DNA of 64,000 bases, taken from Hetaerina americana. Lineage: Eukaryota; Arthropoda; Insecta; Odonata; Calopterygidae. Positions 23,830-38,439 of the stretch are shown here, piece after piece (within the stretch, counting starts at the first letter, position 1; each line of letters opens with the position of its first letter). A program made the position numbers and the translations under genes. Under the pieces are notes generated by a model. It was not told the origin of the DNA and ran no database searches. It saw only the letters and a list, made by a program, of their open reading frames with translations. Where the stretch lies: the NCBI GenBank assembly GCA_022747635.1, contig JAKTNV010000004.1, positions 90,773,552 through 90,837,551 of the forward strand, read 5' to 3'.

Positions 23830-24017
23830 TCATTGAAGGCAAAACATGTTAGAGTACACGCATGTGAATCCACCAATTGATGAATTAATTGAGCGGACAC
23901 CGACAGATTTGATGGAGTCATATATTGGTGGCATTCCAACTTCTAAGCTGCTCAATGGCTGCATGTGGTGGACATAAACATCGACTGAATCGCTGCCTGG
24001 AATCACAATTTCGTCGA
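23830..24017 (-). CDS. Weak candidate terminal exon, unknown protein
   Basis: On the - strand an acceptor-like AATTAG ends at 24018, and the frame then stays open for 62 residues. It starts DEIVIPGSDSVDVYVHHMQP and closes with a TGA at about 23830. Codon composition is mixed and not low-complexity, and an AATAAA follows 120 bases downstream (23704-23709). The polypyrimidine tract is poor and I recognise no family. It may be a chance frame. Confidence 0.15.
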
Positions 24018-24057
24018 CTAATTGTATATTAAAAATATTATGGAAACATGTGAGCAC

Positions 24058-24769
24058 AGTTTTTTATTAGAATAATCACATTATTTAAATATTATTTTTC
24101 ATCAAAATCCTATGTTATTTTTTGAGCTCGAAATAATTGTGTTAAAGTCTTACACATCAGTAATTCCAAACCAATCTACAGCTGGCAGGTGAGGGTAGAG
24201 GGCCAAAAACTCAGATAACCATAGCAAGTTTGGACGAAGTCGGAAGCAAAATCCACTTTCCGAATTTTTTTACCCAGACTGCTTGTCATGTAAAAAAATC
24301 ACTGGCTCACCCTAAATAAGGGCTTTAGCAAAAATTGAAAAGTATGACTACTGAAAATATCTGAGATAGATTATTTACAAAAACAACTCATAAAATCGGA
24401 CAATGTTGAGAGGAAAATGAGGAAAACACTTAAAAAACAAAAATAATTAACCTCTATTCAAAACAATCCAATGATCATAGTTCATAGACTGAATTCGATA
24501 TCATTGCATTTGATGGTGGATCGAATAGTCAAAGCCGTCCGCATTTGTTTTTTCCCGTCCAAAAGAAGCAGGGACGGCCACCTTCGTTTCATTTGCGCCT
24601 CGGCAAGCCCAAGAACGGTCGTGCAAAATGGACGGAGCAAGTCGAGTGCCGAACGACTCGTTAAAATTTCAGCCGTCTCCAGAGTGGTCGCGCACCCTTC
24701 GAGCGATGATTAAAGCCTCAGCCGAGGAAAGTCGCTAAATCGTGCGACAAAGATATCGCAAAGCGGCAA
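24058..24769. other. Unassigned DNA
   Basis: No recognised gene. The frame at 24471-24713 has no family signature. Confidence 0.4.
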
Positions 24770-25180
24770 CGCCACCGTCCCCGCCTCGGGACGGCCTTCG
24801 GCGTCCCATTTCACTGCCTCCATACTAACCGAGTGCCAACCGCACCCATGCACCCGGAGGGAGAGGCCGTGGCGGGGCCGCCGGGGAGAGACCCCCAGAA
24901 ATGCCGCTCCGCCCACTCTCTAGTTGTCTCACCCCCCAGGAAAACCTCAGGCAACCGTCCACCCACCCTCGATTCAATCCTCCCCCTATCCCTGCCCGCA
25001 CCCTTGTTCCCTGCGAGACTGGCCCTTGTGAACACACTCGGTGTAAGGGCCGACATATTTGCCATTCCAATTGGATTTCGAGGGAAGGGTTGGCCAGTGA
25101 CGGGAGGGGGTGGCATGGGAAGGGTTGAGCGGTTGGCGGAGTGGTCAGGAGGGGGGGGGGGAGATATGAAAGACCTGAGA
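24770..25180. other. GC-rich island with a G run
   Basis: A CpG-containing block with four overlapping frames on both strands, all Pro/Gly/Arg-rich. It ends in a run of 11 G at 25151-25161. None of the frames is convincing as a gene. Confidence 0.45.
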
Positions 25181-27714
25181 ACGTGAAAGCAAAGAGGAAG
25201 ATAAAGGTTTGGAGGCAAAGTTCGTGCTCTTGGAATAAAAGGTCAATAGAGGCAAAGGTGAGAGGTGGATTTTATGCTTGCATGTGCCCAAAATAGCCGT
25301 TTACAGTTAAGGACTCCGTAAGAGGCGCACGAATGATTAACGGAAGTGCCTTTTTGCGACGGTCATCCCGGGCCCAAACGCCCAATTAGCGGGCCTCCAG
25401 GAAACGAGAGAGGCCTCCCGAAATCGTTTCGATAGAAGGGATTCCTCGTTTGGATGGCAGGGGGCCCTCTCCTTAAGTGCCCGGCGTAAGCTCGGACCTT
25501 CAGCTCTCTCCTTCTCTCCCTATCTTTCTATGAGGATTGCATTTTTTATTCTGCGAATGAAATCACCAATTTCAGTTGGGGTGACCAATTATTTCAAGTT
25601 TTGAAGCTTATGCTGCGGCAACAAAAAGGATAACAACTAGTATTAATGCATGGCTTGGCTCCCTTCAGGTTTGCTGCGGATTTTGTGACTGGGAGTCGGG
25701 GGAAAAATCGAAGTTACAAACGGAAGCAAGACTAATCTTGAACATCTAGGAATGATTCAATATGATTAAATCACAAGACGATATCCCAAATTAGACCAAA
25801 CGGGAATTTTGATTAAATAGTCATAAATACATCTTTGATACGTTTAGATTTGATCGCCCAGTAAAAAGATAGTGATCGTGGAATGAACTTTCTCTCCTCC
25901 AACAAATGACGACTTGAAGGGAAATACATACGAGGATGAGGATGTAAGTTTAAACTGTGGAAGTTTAGCCTTAGTTCTACGTCGGTAACACTGGAAACAC
26001 TTCAATGCGCGGATTTAAATTTTGAAGTTAGATAATTTCGGCGAGAAACCCGTGTTGCTCTCGACAACGGAGTAAAAAATGATTTGATACATTATTCATT
26101 CATATTCAGCTGGACTGGTGGTTTCTGCTTTTGTCACAGTATAAGACGCATGTCCTGCAACACATGTCGTGTGGATGTGTCGGGAGAACCGCAGAGGCCT
26201 TCGAGGACACCATTCTCGTTTAAAGACGTCACTTTTGACAATTTCCTAATGGGGATCCTCCTGCTGAGACGATACGACGAGAGAATGCTCGCGCGGGGGG
26301 GGGATAGACGGCCGTTTGTTTCAACTACGCAAGCGGAAGCAGATTTGCACCTCTAAACGAGGCCGAACCCCGACGGGGGTGTAAATGGAGGAATCAGCCG
26401 AATGGCAAAGGGCCAGCCGGGTGGTGTTTTTCGTTTTAGGGGCGACTCTCCTCCAACCTTGAGAGGGAAGGACGAGCGAGTGTTTTTTTTAACTTGCACC
26501 CCCGATGGCCGTGAGATCCAAGCAGAGTGATGTCAATTCGATCGGGAATTGAGTTGCGGCTGAGCTAGCTACGAGCTGGTGTGAGCTCGGGAGAGATTTC
26601 TCCTCTTCTTAGAGAGAGGCTGCAGCAAAGCATATTTGTTTGTTAGGGATTCAATATTAAATTAATAAGCATGACTTGCTCTGTATACTGTCTCTCTAAC
26701 AAACGCTAGAAATTCCTCATAATCCAATGAGCGTATATTTCATAGGGTATTTCGCATCCTCCTAATAAGGGTGAATTTAGGACAAATTTCTGATTTAAAG
26801 CCTTAATAATCTCCATTATTCTCTGTAGTTTCCCTCCCTCTATCCAAATAGCAAGAGGCTATACTTGTGGAGCTTCATCTGGAATAGCACCCAAATTATG
26901 TTAATTTGGGTAAGTATTCATATTTTTAAATTAATATTTCGGTACAATATTCCACCATTTAAAATATGTTCAGAAGGAATTTTGTAAAATGTGAGTAATA
27001 GGTGTGTGAACTGCATATCTTTTGCTGACGATGGACATCAAATCCTGACGACTTAAAGAATTCTCACTCACACAGCAATCCAACTATACCTCGCAGAAGC
27101 ATAGAGAATAAAAATATAAATTATTCAAAGAAATTACCCACTTATTAATGCTACAATGAATTATGACCTATTTCCATCGTCACAAAATGAAGAAAAAAAT
27201 TCGCTAATACCGATTGGGGAATCAGAATACGAGTATTTACATTATTTCGAAGCAGCTGGAATACACCAGCGAGGTTCTTTCCTGTTCATGCCTTCCAGAA
27301 TATCCACTTCAACGCAACAGCAGCTAGCATGGCCTAATTGGGTGGCATATTAAAATATAGTCTAGTTTAATAGTGTCTGTTTAAAATATATGTAGTCTTA
27401 TTAAAAGATAGCGTATATGTTTCCTAAAGGGGCTAAGAAATTTAATCAATAAAACATTGGCGATGTTGTACGGAGAAATTCACGTGCATCGAGTTCAAAG
27501 CAATAGCAGACATTTATCTTCATCCGCGCAATACTCCGAAAAACTACTGCAACGACACGAGACACCAGCGCCAGCCTTAATTGCACAACTATTAGTTCAT
27601 ACATGTTTGTGAATAAATACTTGCCCACATGCACAAACGCTCTGAAGTTTACACACAGATAATTGCAAGCATGATTTTTCTATCGTATGACCTGATTCTC
27701 TATAGTGTCGTATT
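25181..27714. other. Stretch with no recognised gene
   Basis: The segment is GC-richer at 25300-25500 and 26140-26600 and AT-rich elsewhere. The small frames (26084-26356, 27156-27353, 27446-27634) show no domain. No transposon ends were recognised. Confidence 0.4.
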
Positions 27715-27985
27715 TTTAATTTTTATTCCCTCATTTTTAGTATACTCGAGGCCTTTAACAGTGGGTTAAATTGACACTCGTTTCAAACTAAGTTTTCCGC
27801 TGCCATGTATATAGGTCTGCATATCTTTTCCGAGTTTTTAGTAATTATTTTCCCTTTTCCCAACCCTATAAACACCCTTCTTCTCCCTTATCTCTTACCC
27901 ATCCCTGCTAGTGCTTTCACCCCCTGCCTCTCACCTTTTTGGTGGCAGGGTATTCACATGGCGTATATGCCTATATAGGTATTGA
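27715..27985 (+). repeat. Dispersed repeat, copy 1 (LINE 3'-tail type)
   Basis: This segment aligns in the same orientation with 54685-54945. Both copies run from a TTTTTATTCCCTC start through AACTAAGTTTTCCGC to a C-rich end. That end folds as a stem (CCCCTGCC with GGCAGGG at 27921-27960), followed by TATTC. The stem-loop end resembles the tails of the LINE copies in this window, so it is probably the 3' end of a related LINE. Confidence 0.65.
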
Positions 27986-28139
27986 AATAACGAATGTATT
28001 CGAGTAAATTATTGAATTTTGATCATGAAGTTTAAATATTCAAGTGCCTGGATACGACTACGTAATGATTACGTATATTGCCAGGAAACAGCGGGTAATA
28101 ATTTTAAAACGACTTTATTGGGATGAGATTGAGACTAGA

Positions 28140-29260
28140 TAATCCTTTCTTCCACCTTTGGTTCTTGAATCTCTTGGCAAAAGTGTCTTTCTCCCTTACT
28201 TTATTTCAGTGGGCGAATCCACCTCAAATTGATAAACTAATGTACTAATTCTCTCTGGTGCTGTCAGAAAACGCAGGTGCCCTGTATATTTCGAGAAGCC
28301 TAGGTCTTGCCTGCACTCTCCCCGAGTCAAGGGGCTGCTAGCCTAATTTCTCCAACATGCTTATAACGCTTAATCGTTTACCGTTGCAATTTTTAGCACA
28401 CTTAGCTGGTTAACTGATTCTCATCATATTTCTTAATTATCGCTTTCCCTCATAAACTCCACATTCTTGCCGCGAATTCTGAATGTGGTCTGACTAAAGC
28501 GTTATAAAACCACTCTCTTAATATTTCATTACAGTTATCTAAAACTCGTCTAAAGAAATCTACCTTATTTAAAGATGACTTGTATACGAGTCACCCGTTC
28601 CGAACTACTCGATTCGATTCCATTGATTTTATAATTTGCTTTGTCCCTCTTCCGTTTATTTCAAAAACTTCTGTGCTGTACATTTTATTGATATTAATTG
28701 TAACCACCATTCCTTCAACCACTCTGATATCTGGTATACATCTCTTAAGAGAAGACCGCAATCTCTTGAATTCTTTATTTCTCTGTAAATCACTGTGCCT
28801 TCTGAAAACTATCTAAGGGTACTGCTAACGTGGGATCTTAGGTTTGTAATTTATATTAAGAAGAATTGGGACCCTCCTATAGCATTTCCCCGTGGCACTC
28901 CTGAGGCTACATCTGCCTTTAATTAACTCGGCTCAATGACGACTAGTTTTAGATTATGAATAGATCCTAATTATGTGATTCAGTCGATTACTTTCTAAGT
29001 AAATACATAGTATTTTCATTTTTGTTTCAATTTCTCGTTAGAAATATTGCCAAAAGATTTATTGAAACCTAAAAAATCAGCATTCACCTGTGTATTCCCG
29101 TCCCCTTATATCAGGATATTATTAATAAAAAACCCAATTGTTTTTTGCATTACCTGCTTTTCCTAAACCCGTGCACGTTGAGAGGGATTGTGTTTCTACT
29201 GCTGAGAAAGGCCAAATTTCCAAATTATTTCCAAATATGTTTAACGTTGAGTGAAGGGAA
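28140..29260 (-). mobile_element. LINE reverse transcriptase remnant (CR1/Jockey-group), copy B
   Basis: On the - strand, from about 29250 downward, the frame pieces follow the order of a non-LTR reverse transcriptase. They are VHGFRKSR (HGFRKG motif), ADFLGFNKSFGNIS (the FLDFSKAFD motif, with the first catalytic Asp not preserved), NEKLKQK-KYY, and SGVPRGNAIGGS ([11 protein letters not shown] motif, near 28870-28910). The C-terminal pieces LVRPHSEFAARMW and FFRRVLDNCN come next. Many stops and frame changes interrupt it. The 3' part matches copy A at nucleotide level. It is an inactive remnant. Confidence 0.85.
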
Positions 29261-29929
29261 AGGAACACTCAGGGACTACAAGTATGTTGGGTAGTAAAGT
29301 ATAGTTTCCGTAAGTTTACATTAACAAATTCTTATCCATCATATTTTCGAAAAGGAGGCAGAGGAATTTTTCATCCATAAGATAAATTGGAATACCTCAC
29401 AGATGTTACTCTGCTAGAAATGTGGCCAATAAATTTTCAAGAATTCGGCAACACATGATTACTCAAGTACTATACTGAATAAATTTATTTTTTGATTAGT
29501 TATTGTTCCATAAAGAGTGAATAAAATATTATTTCACATTTCAATCGTATTGCTCCATATTCTTAGCCTCAAATAGTTTCAGCTTGAGCCTTCTTGAAAA
29601 TTTCTATTGGCGATACATGCAAAATTTAGCATAGCATTTTTCAGTTTTACTTGGAGATTTCATTATCCTCTTTAAAACATCAGATACATAAACCCTATTG
29701 AATGAACAAAATCAGCAGAGTAGGAGCAATATGCAGTATCTAATGTGAGGTAAACAATCCAACGGATTATTTACTTCACATCGTTGTTAGACGTTAAACC
29801 ATTTTTAAACTCGTATTCTCAGTAAATTATTTAAACTCTGAATCTCTGCAAGTCCTGCGAGATTATTGAAGGAATTAGCTGAAGGTGTTTCCCGTTTTAT
29901 AGAGTATTTTTCTTAAATCAATAGAAGAA

Positions 29930-31345
<1,416 letters not shown>

Positions 31346-31394
31346 GCTACCAAATTGACATTTTCGTAAACCCAAGGGTAGAGATTCTTAGAGC

Positions 31395-31745
31395 CTGTTC
31401 CTTTGAAAGGTACACGAAAACAATTTTCTTTCCCCGGTCCACCTGGAAAATAAATCATGATTGACATATGGGAAATACGTTGTTGCGCCTGAATATACGC
31501 CGTAATGCTCTCTTTTGTGAACCATAAGTTATGTACGAAATGGAATGTCTGTAAATGTTGGGGGGCCCCGCTCGGAGACGAAAACGAAAAAATGGCTATT
31601 TGTGAAAACAATTGCGAAGGATATGACTGAAAGTTCCGAAAGAAAAAACTTCAGAAAAACCTCAAGAACAACCCTGAAGATAGAGTATTCCACCCCCCGC
31701 TACACGTCCTACCGGGAACTTGCGGAGTATTGTGAAGATGTAATG
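31395..31745 (+). repeat. Dispersed repeat, copy 1, ending in a LINE-like tail
   Basis: 31395-31690 matches 38440-38725 in the same orientation, sharing for example ATCATGATTGA, TGGGAAATACGTTG, GCTCTCTTTTGTGAA/GTTCTCTTTTGTGAA and CCGCTCGGAGA. This copy then ends with CCCCCCGCTACACG and CTTGCGGAGTAT (31691-31730), the same kind of GC-rich tail as the LINE copies. It is probably the 3' UTR of a related LINE. No coding sequence was recognised. Confidence 0.7.
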
Positions 31746-33939
31746 AAGTCTTGCTTCGATTTTAAGTAATGAATTGGAATAGTTGATTGTTTCTCGAGTT
31801 TAGGAGGGTTTGTCGCTTCGGTCGATTAACAAAACCACCTTTCCTCGTAGGAAACCTGAGACAGTCCCAAATGATCCCATCTTGATTGAGAAAAGACTAG
31901 AAAAAGTCTACGAGTGGAGAGTTTCAGTAAAAGGCAGAAGGTAAATGGAAACACTCAGATTAGACATGCCTAGGAAAGCAGCTTAAAAAGGATGGGTGAA
32001 CACAACCATTCAAAGACGATGACGAAAAAAATACTAGCAATTGCTCTGTTCTTTCGTTTTGACTTTCCGTCCACCATGCATATATACATCACATTCATCA
32101 ATGATTATTTTATTTATGCTGGGTAATCCACCTAAATAATGCTTTAGGCTGCATGGTACATGTGAATTGTAAAATCAAGTACGGGGTGCTGGGGGAGGTT
32201 GTAGCTCTACGAGGTTTTTGCTTTTATATGACTACATTAAGGATTAGACCGAAACAAGCACATTTCTAGATTTTTAATGAAAACAAATTTCCAGTTTTTT
32301 TAACCCGCCAAATGACGAGACGGTGCTGATGGAGTCACGTGAATGAAACAAATACCGAATGATCCCCGGGGGCCCTACTTGTGGCATGGAGAGTCGGAAG
32401 GGGATGGAAAGATGGGATGAGAGAGAGAGAGAGAGAGAAAGGGAAATGGAAGTGGATATTGAGGTGAGAAGAGAGTAGAGGGGGAGAGCGAGGTAAGGAA
32501 TCGAGCCTTCGACTAGAGAGGGGGTTGGAGGATGGAAAAGTGGGGGGGGGGGGGGAGGAAGAGGTGGTCGGCACACAGGAGACGGCAGCGTGGAGTCGGA
32601 TTTTAGTTGGTAATCGAGTGTTCACATTGAGCAGCGTTCAACAGAAGGGATGTACAATTAGGGAAGGATGGAATCGTGGGGAGGAGTAGGCGAGGTGGAG
32701 GGCATTCGGGGGAGCAAGAAAACGGGAATAGGGGGTGGGTGGTGGTGTTAGGCCGGAGGTAGAGGGAGGGTTGCGTGTGTGTGTGTGTGTGTGGTGGGTT
32801 AGGATGTGGGAGAGGGAGTGGGGACTTGAGAGGCCTCGTACGGATTTGAATTACGATTTGGAGCGCGGGACTGTGTTCCACAAGAGGACGTGATTTTGGA
32901 AACCGGGATCGGGGGCTGAATTTCTGGGTGGGCGGAAGGGAGGAGGCGGGGTGGTGGGATATAAAAAATAGCTCTCTCGCCTTCTTTTTTTTAATTCAAA
33001 AACTCCAACCGGGGCGTGATACACAAATTAAAGGCATGATTAGTTTTCGAGAGGAACAAGTGTTTTAGAATAGATATTTCTGGGAGCGAGCCGCGCGAGG
33101 AATTTAAATGAATTTTTGCATAAATTCTGGAGCCTTGGAGAAAGCAACGGATTAATTTTAGCTCTGCAAGAATAATAAATCGATAAACATGAATTATGGA
33201 TATTTGCGTGGAATTTAGATTTAGATTTTCCGAGAAGACTTATTCGAAACAGCGTTTATTTAGTTTATGCTTTTGTGCAAGGTTATTAACCATCTATTTT
33301 TTAACTTGTATTCCTCGATTGTAGATAATCAATGAAGTTCTACTTTTAGACGATCCATCGTGTTTATGCTACGTGCCATTAATAATCAAAAATGTATTCA
33401 TCATTTGAAAGCAGAGCGAAATATCACTATACTAAATACGCGTTCGTAGGACGAGTTAGATGGTATAGAGTTAGAATTGGTTGTTCTATCGTCCCATAAA
33501 CTATTTTTGAAATGGTCAAAAATGTTCAGAATAAGAGTATGTTTACCTTGTATGTTACCTTGAGTATACATTATCTTTGTCTGGCTGCCGTGACACCTCT
33601 CTTTGATTTTATGATATCCGGAAATGGATATATATTTAGTATTGATATGAGTATTATTAAAATGCCAAGTTTAAAATCATTACTGTCGTTACTAAAAATA
33701 CAGAATTAATTATCATTTTAACTCACTGCGGCTCTCTGTCTTACTAGAATTGGTTTGAGAGAGAATGAATTGTGAATTCTTAAAGATTGGTATTCAAGCA
33801 CCGGCTCCAATTACTTGCGATTACTTTTCCTCTCCAAACCAATCGAGTTCGGCGGAGTGAATCCAATGCAATCAGTGCGAGAGCACGTCGAATGTAGTTT
33901 GTTATAGGCTTCCGATTCTCCAAAGATCCCTCCTCGTCG
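31746..33939. other. Unassigned DNA with simple repeats
   Basis: There are no recognised genes. Simple-sequence tracts are a GA run at about 32419-32438, 14 G at 32542-32555 and a GT run at about 32775-32793, inside a purine-rich block at 32370-32950. The Pro/Ser/Leu-rich frames on the - strand there are composition artefacts. Confidence 0.5.
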
Positions 33940-34110
33940 AGTATTGCGTTTAATTGAACGGAGATGGGATATGGCGGAGGGCGAGTGGCCCTGGAGGCCG
34001 AATGGGGGCCGCGGGGAAGGCGCGGGAGGACAGCCAGTCGGGATGGGCCCCCGAGGAAGACGGCGAGGGCCTTCAGGGGGGAGTGAGGCTGGCGGAGCCG
34101 GGAGAATCGG
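33940..34110. other. Short GC-rich island
   Basis: A CpG-containing, purine-rich block of about 170 bp. Overlapping frames on both strands are of low complexity and are not called. Confidence 0.4.
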
Positions 34111-35149
34111 ATAGGATCGCGAAAGAACTGAGAGGAGGAATAAGTCGGATACCACATATATACAAGCACACATAAATGTAAGCAGAAAGAGGGAGAGGTA
34201 TAAATAATATATTACTGGAAAAACTCAGTGCAGAGAAATCTGGAAACTTTGGTAATTTTATTTTTAATGTGCACATATAATTTAAACATTAAAAGGAAGA
34301 CGCAGCATTTTATTTGTCAGTTAAACATTCACCCCTCTGTAAAATCTAATAGCTATTAAATCATAATTGGTATTTTCTTAAAATAACATGAATATGAAGA
34401 AACGGCACGGAAACGTAAGGCATAGCGCAAAATTGGCGTAAGACTATTGTTTTTAATGGATACATTCTGTTTACTATCAAATTGAAATTATAAAAACAAT
34501 TTAATAATGATACATCACATCAAAATCTAGGGATTTATAAAAATATTACACTGCTGACACTATACGTTCCTATTCGTTCCCATAACGATTTAGAATACAC
34601 GCAATTGAATAATTATGAGTCAACCTTTTTTTACATTTGACTTTGAGGAAGAATATTTGCGGCTTTAAACGGTTTATCAGGCTTATATTTTGTAGCGGAA
34701 GATATTTCCGACACTCCATATGCAATTATTTTTACCTTTACGTACCAAGAATTTTTTGTATGCTTGACTAAAAAGTATTATGGTATTTAATGTCATATGC
34801 TTTGTATCTATATCATTAAGTAATTGATGGAAATGTATCAAGTTACGTAGCAATTAGGAATATCAAAAAGTACACGCATACTTCGGTGGTAAAAAGTTGA
34901 CAACTGACATTCATGCCCTCAGTTTCTTTGTATTAATAATTATTCATTTACAATGGTCTGATCAAATCTGATGAGAGAATGCATGGTTTTATCTACTCAA
35001 CCTAATTCCACGACTTGATTTAACCTGGATGCCCCTATGCCAGTGGACGCAAGCGCGATTAATAAACTTGCTGAGTATACATACATGACACCACCACAGC
35101 AAGGAGCCTTCGTGTTCGACCCGCCCTATGTTTCCTTACCCTGACTCAT
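34111..35149. other. Unassigned AT-rich DNA
   Basis: No recognised feature. Confidence 0.4.
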
Positions 35150-35465
35150 GACAGTCGTTTGGGGGAATGCGTCTGCTTATCCGCGCGGGAGATCGATAGT
35201 CTTCCTCCTGCCACTCCCCTCGCTCCTCCTTCGGCCGCTCCAGAAAGAAGCAGGAACACAATTAAGCAAAACATTGCGGGAGGGCAAGAGGCACGGCACT
35301 AATGAGCGCGGCGGCCCTGGAAGAGTGTGGGTGCGGTGCCTCGTCCTCTCGGCACCCGCCGGAGAGCGAGGCGGGGGCGCGCGCGAAGTTGGGGATGTGG
35401 AAAAGCGAGAAGACGAGGAGAGCGTGACAAAGAGGTGCCAAGCGGTAACCCGATATGCGCAACAA
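35150..35465. other. GC-rich island
   Basis: A CpG-containing block with GCGCGCGAAG near 35380. The frame at 35148-35468 spans it but shows no family signature. It may be a regulatory island; nothing more can be said. Confidence 0.4.
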
Positions 35466-36469
35466 TAATAAATGCCATTGAAAAATAGGCACTATTACCT
35501 CAGGCTGCAATCCGTAAAATATCTGGATACCCTTTAAAGAAAAAACAAAACGGCGAAGGCGTTGTACCATTGAAATTTCTTTGAATTAGCACGATTGGTT
35601 TTTTCGAGCGAGTAGATACAAAAATGTGGTGTATTTTGCGCTTTAAGGCGTAGTATAGTATTACAGTTCGATACTGAGCCCTTAGTATTACTATATAAAG
35701 GATTAATTAAAAATGAGGATTCGAGCTCGAAGAGGTGGTTTTAACGAGGCAAGTGTGAAACGATTTAAATCTGTGGTTGAAACTTATGATACATGTAGCG
35801 CGGAGGGGGATAGGGAAGGGTTCAAAGGAGGCCTTTTTAACTGGTAACAGTCCCATACGCTCACTTCTGATCGATACAGTTGGAAGGGTAAGTCTTGATG
35901 ACATTACTAACTTCTTGAGAAAAGATTTACCAACCATTATATCTCCACCATTCTCACTTTTAAAGCAAAATACCTTACACTCCTAAAACACCGATGCGCT
36001 CATAAGATTGCGAAAAACCTGAAGATCAGGCACCTCCCCGATTGACCAACATCCAATGAAAACATAGTGGAGGGCGTTGGGGAGCGAGGGCGTGTCGGCG
36101 CCCAGTTTGCTTTCCGACCACCTAGTGATGGAGGACGGAATTGAAATTCAGTTCAAATCCAGATTGAAATTCACTTCATTAGAATAGGCAGGTAGCTGAC
36201 GTCTCAGGGAGAAATTTTCACGGTAACTTCTCTTCCCGTTTACACTCCACTGCATTCTACGAAGGCAAAGAAAAGTGCAACATATGGCATTGATGAACCG
36301 TCCGACACAAACATATCGTGAATCTTAAAACCGAATTATTATTCGTATTCTACAATTTAACGTGGGTTTTTAATGTACACAACGGTTGAACAATAAAGTT
36401 ATCCACCTGTTTCAACGGAACACAGTCTGACATCTGACACTACAAATAAACTCTTAATTAATTCCACAT
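35466..36469. other. Unassigned DNA
   Basis: No gene recognised. A consensus-like splice donor GGTAAGT lies at about 35887-35893 on the + strand, but no exon could be attached to it. Confidence 0.4.
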
Positions 36470-36850
36470 GTACATCTTTCCTCTATTCATTCCGTCCAGT
36501 ATATCTATCCTATTTCTGCCCTTTCTTCGTTTGCCTAACATTCTCCCCTCTATCACAATGTTCCACATCCCACTGCCGATCTACACGCTTTTCATCAATT
36601 TTTCCTGCCTCATTATTTCTCCCAACAATCCCCTGTCTTCTGTACCACCATGGATAGCACTCCCTCATTTCTGTTCCTTTTTATCCACTTCACCTGCTCT
36701 ATCCTTTTCCACACCCACGTTTCAAAATCCTCCAATCTATGCTTTTCCCTGCTTCAATGGCTATGTTTCCGCGTCATACATGACAACGCTCCATATCAAA
36801 GTTTTGACGAGTCTTTTCTTAACATCCTTACTCAACGTCTCTGTCATAAA
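36470..36850 (-). mobile_element. LINE ORF2 C-terminal remnant, same family as 46600-48000
   Basis: On the - strand the pieces TLSKDVKKRLVKTLIWSVV, MYDAET, WVWKRIEQVKWI and GRMLGKRRKGRNRIDILDGM are readable across stops. They correspond to the C-terminal part of insect LINE ORF2 proteins, with the usual pattern KRLVKCFVWSV-LYGAETWT and later EGRMLGKRGRGRKRIGML. The same pieces occur in the copy at 47580-47960, so both are one family. The + strand frame of 146 residues here is only its shadow. Confidence 0.85.
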
Positions 36851-37084
36851 TAAGCAGGAATATTGTTTTACAAGTATCGTTTGCATGTATTGGTATGTGT
36901 ATGTATAGTATTTGTACTCATTGTATGTTATACATTTTATGTTATAGTTATTAACTAACTAGACAACTAATGTATTGTGTGCTGTATGTTAGTTCTGAGA
37001 TATTATATGTATTAATATTATTACTATTTATGCATAATTTGTGTGATTCATTTATAAGTTTAATATTGTCAATGTGGGACAGGG

Positions 37085-37160
37085 GGGTTTGGTGGTAGTA
37101 GAGACTCCATAGTTTCAATCTATCCCCCAAATAAAGATGACTATCTATCTATCTATCCAT
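37085..37160 (+). mobile_element. Possible LINE 3' terminus with (CTAT)n tail
   Basis: GGGACAGGGGGGTTTGG, then CCCCCAAATAAAGATGA, then four to five CTAT units resemble the 3' ends of LINEs that finish in an AATAAAGAT-type signal and a short tandem repeat. Its upstream body (about 36860-37085) is AT-rich and unrecognised. It may have inserted next to the - strand LINE remnant. Confidence 0.4.
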
Positions 37161-37835
37161 CATTTCTTTCCTCCTTGTAAAAGCTTCTTTGCCTAACGGA
37201 ATTCTCCTTATGTCCCTACTACACTAATCATTTGGTCCCAAAAAACTTCTGAGATAGGTTAACTGTTACATCTGATTTAGTTTATGAATTCTTATTTTAA
37301 CGTTTATCTAAGATTTCTTCTTTCTAAAATCCGAATAACCTTTGTTTTGTTTCACATTCTCATTCTATACCGATCGCACTAAAGGAAACATTTGACGGAG
37401 GATGAAAAGAATATGGCGTTCATGCACCCCCGGTCCACCCCGTCCCTGAATGAGAGACGTGCCTCGGTTGACGTCTGGGACGAGGTGTGAGCGCGCAGCG
37501 GTCGCAGGGGGGGGATCTGAGATGACGTCTTCATCGGGGGACACATTCGGAACCCTACATATCAGTCTTCCGTGACCCTGACGGCTGTGCGAGCCTTATT
37601 CCTGAAAATCCACCGCTCACCTTTGGGGGTTTTCCCAATGCACTCCAACTGGGATCCAAAATCCAACCGGGCAACTGAATAGGCGCGTAAATCGAGGAAA
37701 CAAACTCTGTATAAAGTATTTATGAGACCGTCGGATATTTATGAATAAAATACTCACTTTTGAACGAAGTAATAATCCTCAATGAGACTATGGTGTAGTA
37801 GCAAAAGATTTGCGCATCATATGTATATTTTATCC

Positions 37836-38430
37836 ATTACATCTTGCAATACCCTGCAAGACGCCTCAAGGCGTGTGGCGGGCGGTGATAGATCACCCTC
37901 CGTAAAAAAGAATGCAACTAAATGCTAAACCAACCTAAAACATGAACAGCCTCACAGACAAATATATTACTGCAAAACATATTTTTACTTACACACATGT
38001 ACATACGTAAACAAGTAATTAATATGCATAAGCACATTCACCTAAAATGCACTAGATATTTACGCTGCATTTCACCTTTTCCTCGCCTTTTATTCGATTT
38101 TGTTACTATTTTTACTACAGGCTTTTTACTAATTTTTATTTTCCTGTAATATAATTCCTGAGGTTCCGAGAGAAGAACAAATATTTTTACCTATCTGCAC
38201 ATCTTATTTTGTGGTCTTACCTGCCCACAATAATCTGGGGCGATAATAATTCGCTTTTATATCATAGTTAAACACTTGTGTTCTGAGCCTTGATAAAAGT
38301 CAAAGCCTCGCTTGTTCTCTTACCTTCTCCAGCGGCTCCCTGTCTAATTCATCTAAAAGTCTAGTCACCCAATTTCTTCTTATCGTAAAAATTTGTGATA
38401 AATGTAGTGGATTTTATCGCCTGTTTGACA
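37836..38430 (-). mobile_element. LINE 3' end (CR1/Jockey-group), copy D
   Basis: The - strand encodes WVTRLLDELDREPLEKVREQARL and FIKAQNTSV across stops, matching the C-terminal region of copies A and C (LLEELGQEPLDS...QAR). It ends in the GC-rich tail, read on the - strand as CCGCCACACGCCTTGAGGCG, then TCTTGCAGGGTATTG and AGATGTAATGG. Stem and loop are well preserved. The copy is 5'-truncated and inactive. Confidence 0.8.
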
Positions 38431-38439
38431 GAAATACGC

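Noticed and set aside
36468..36908. 146-residue + strand frame
   Set aside because: Antisense shadow of a LINE ORF2 remnant on the - strand.
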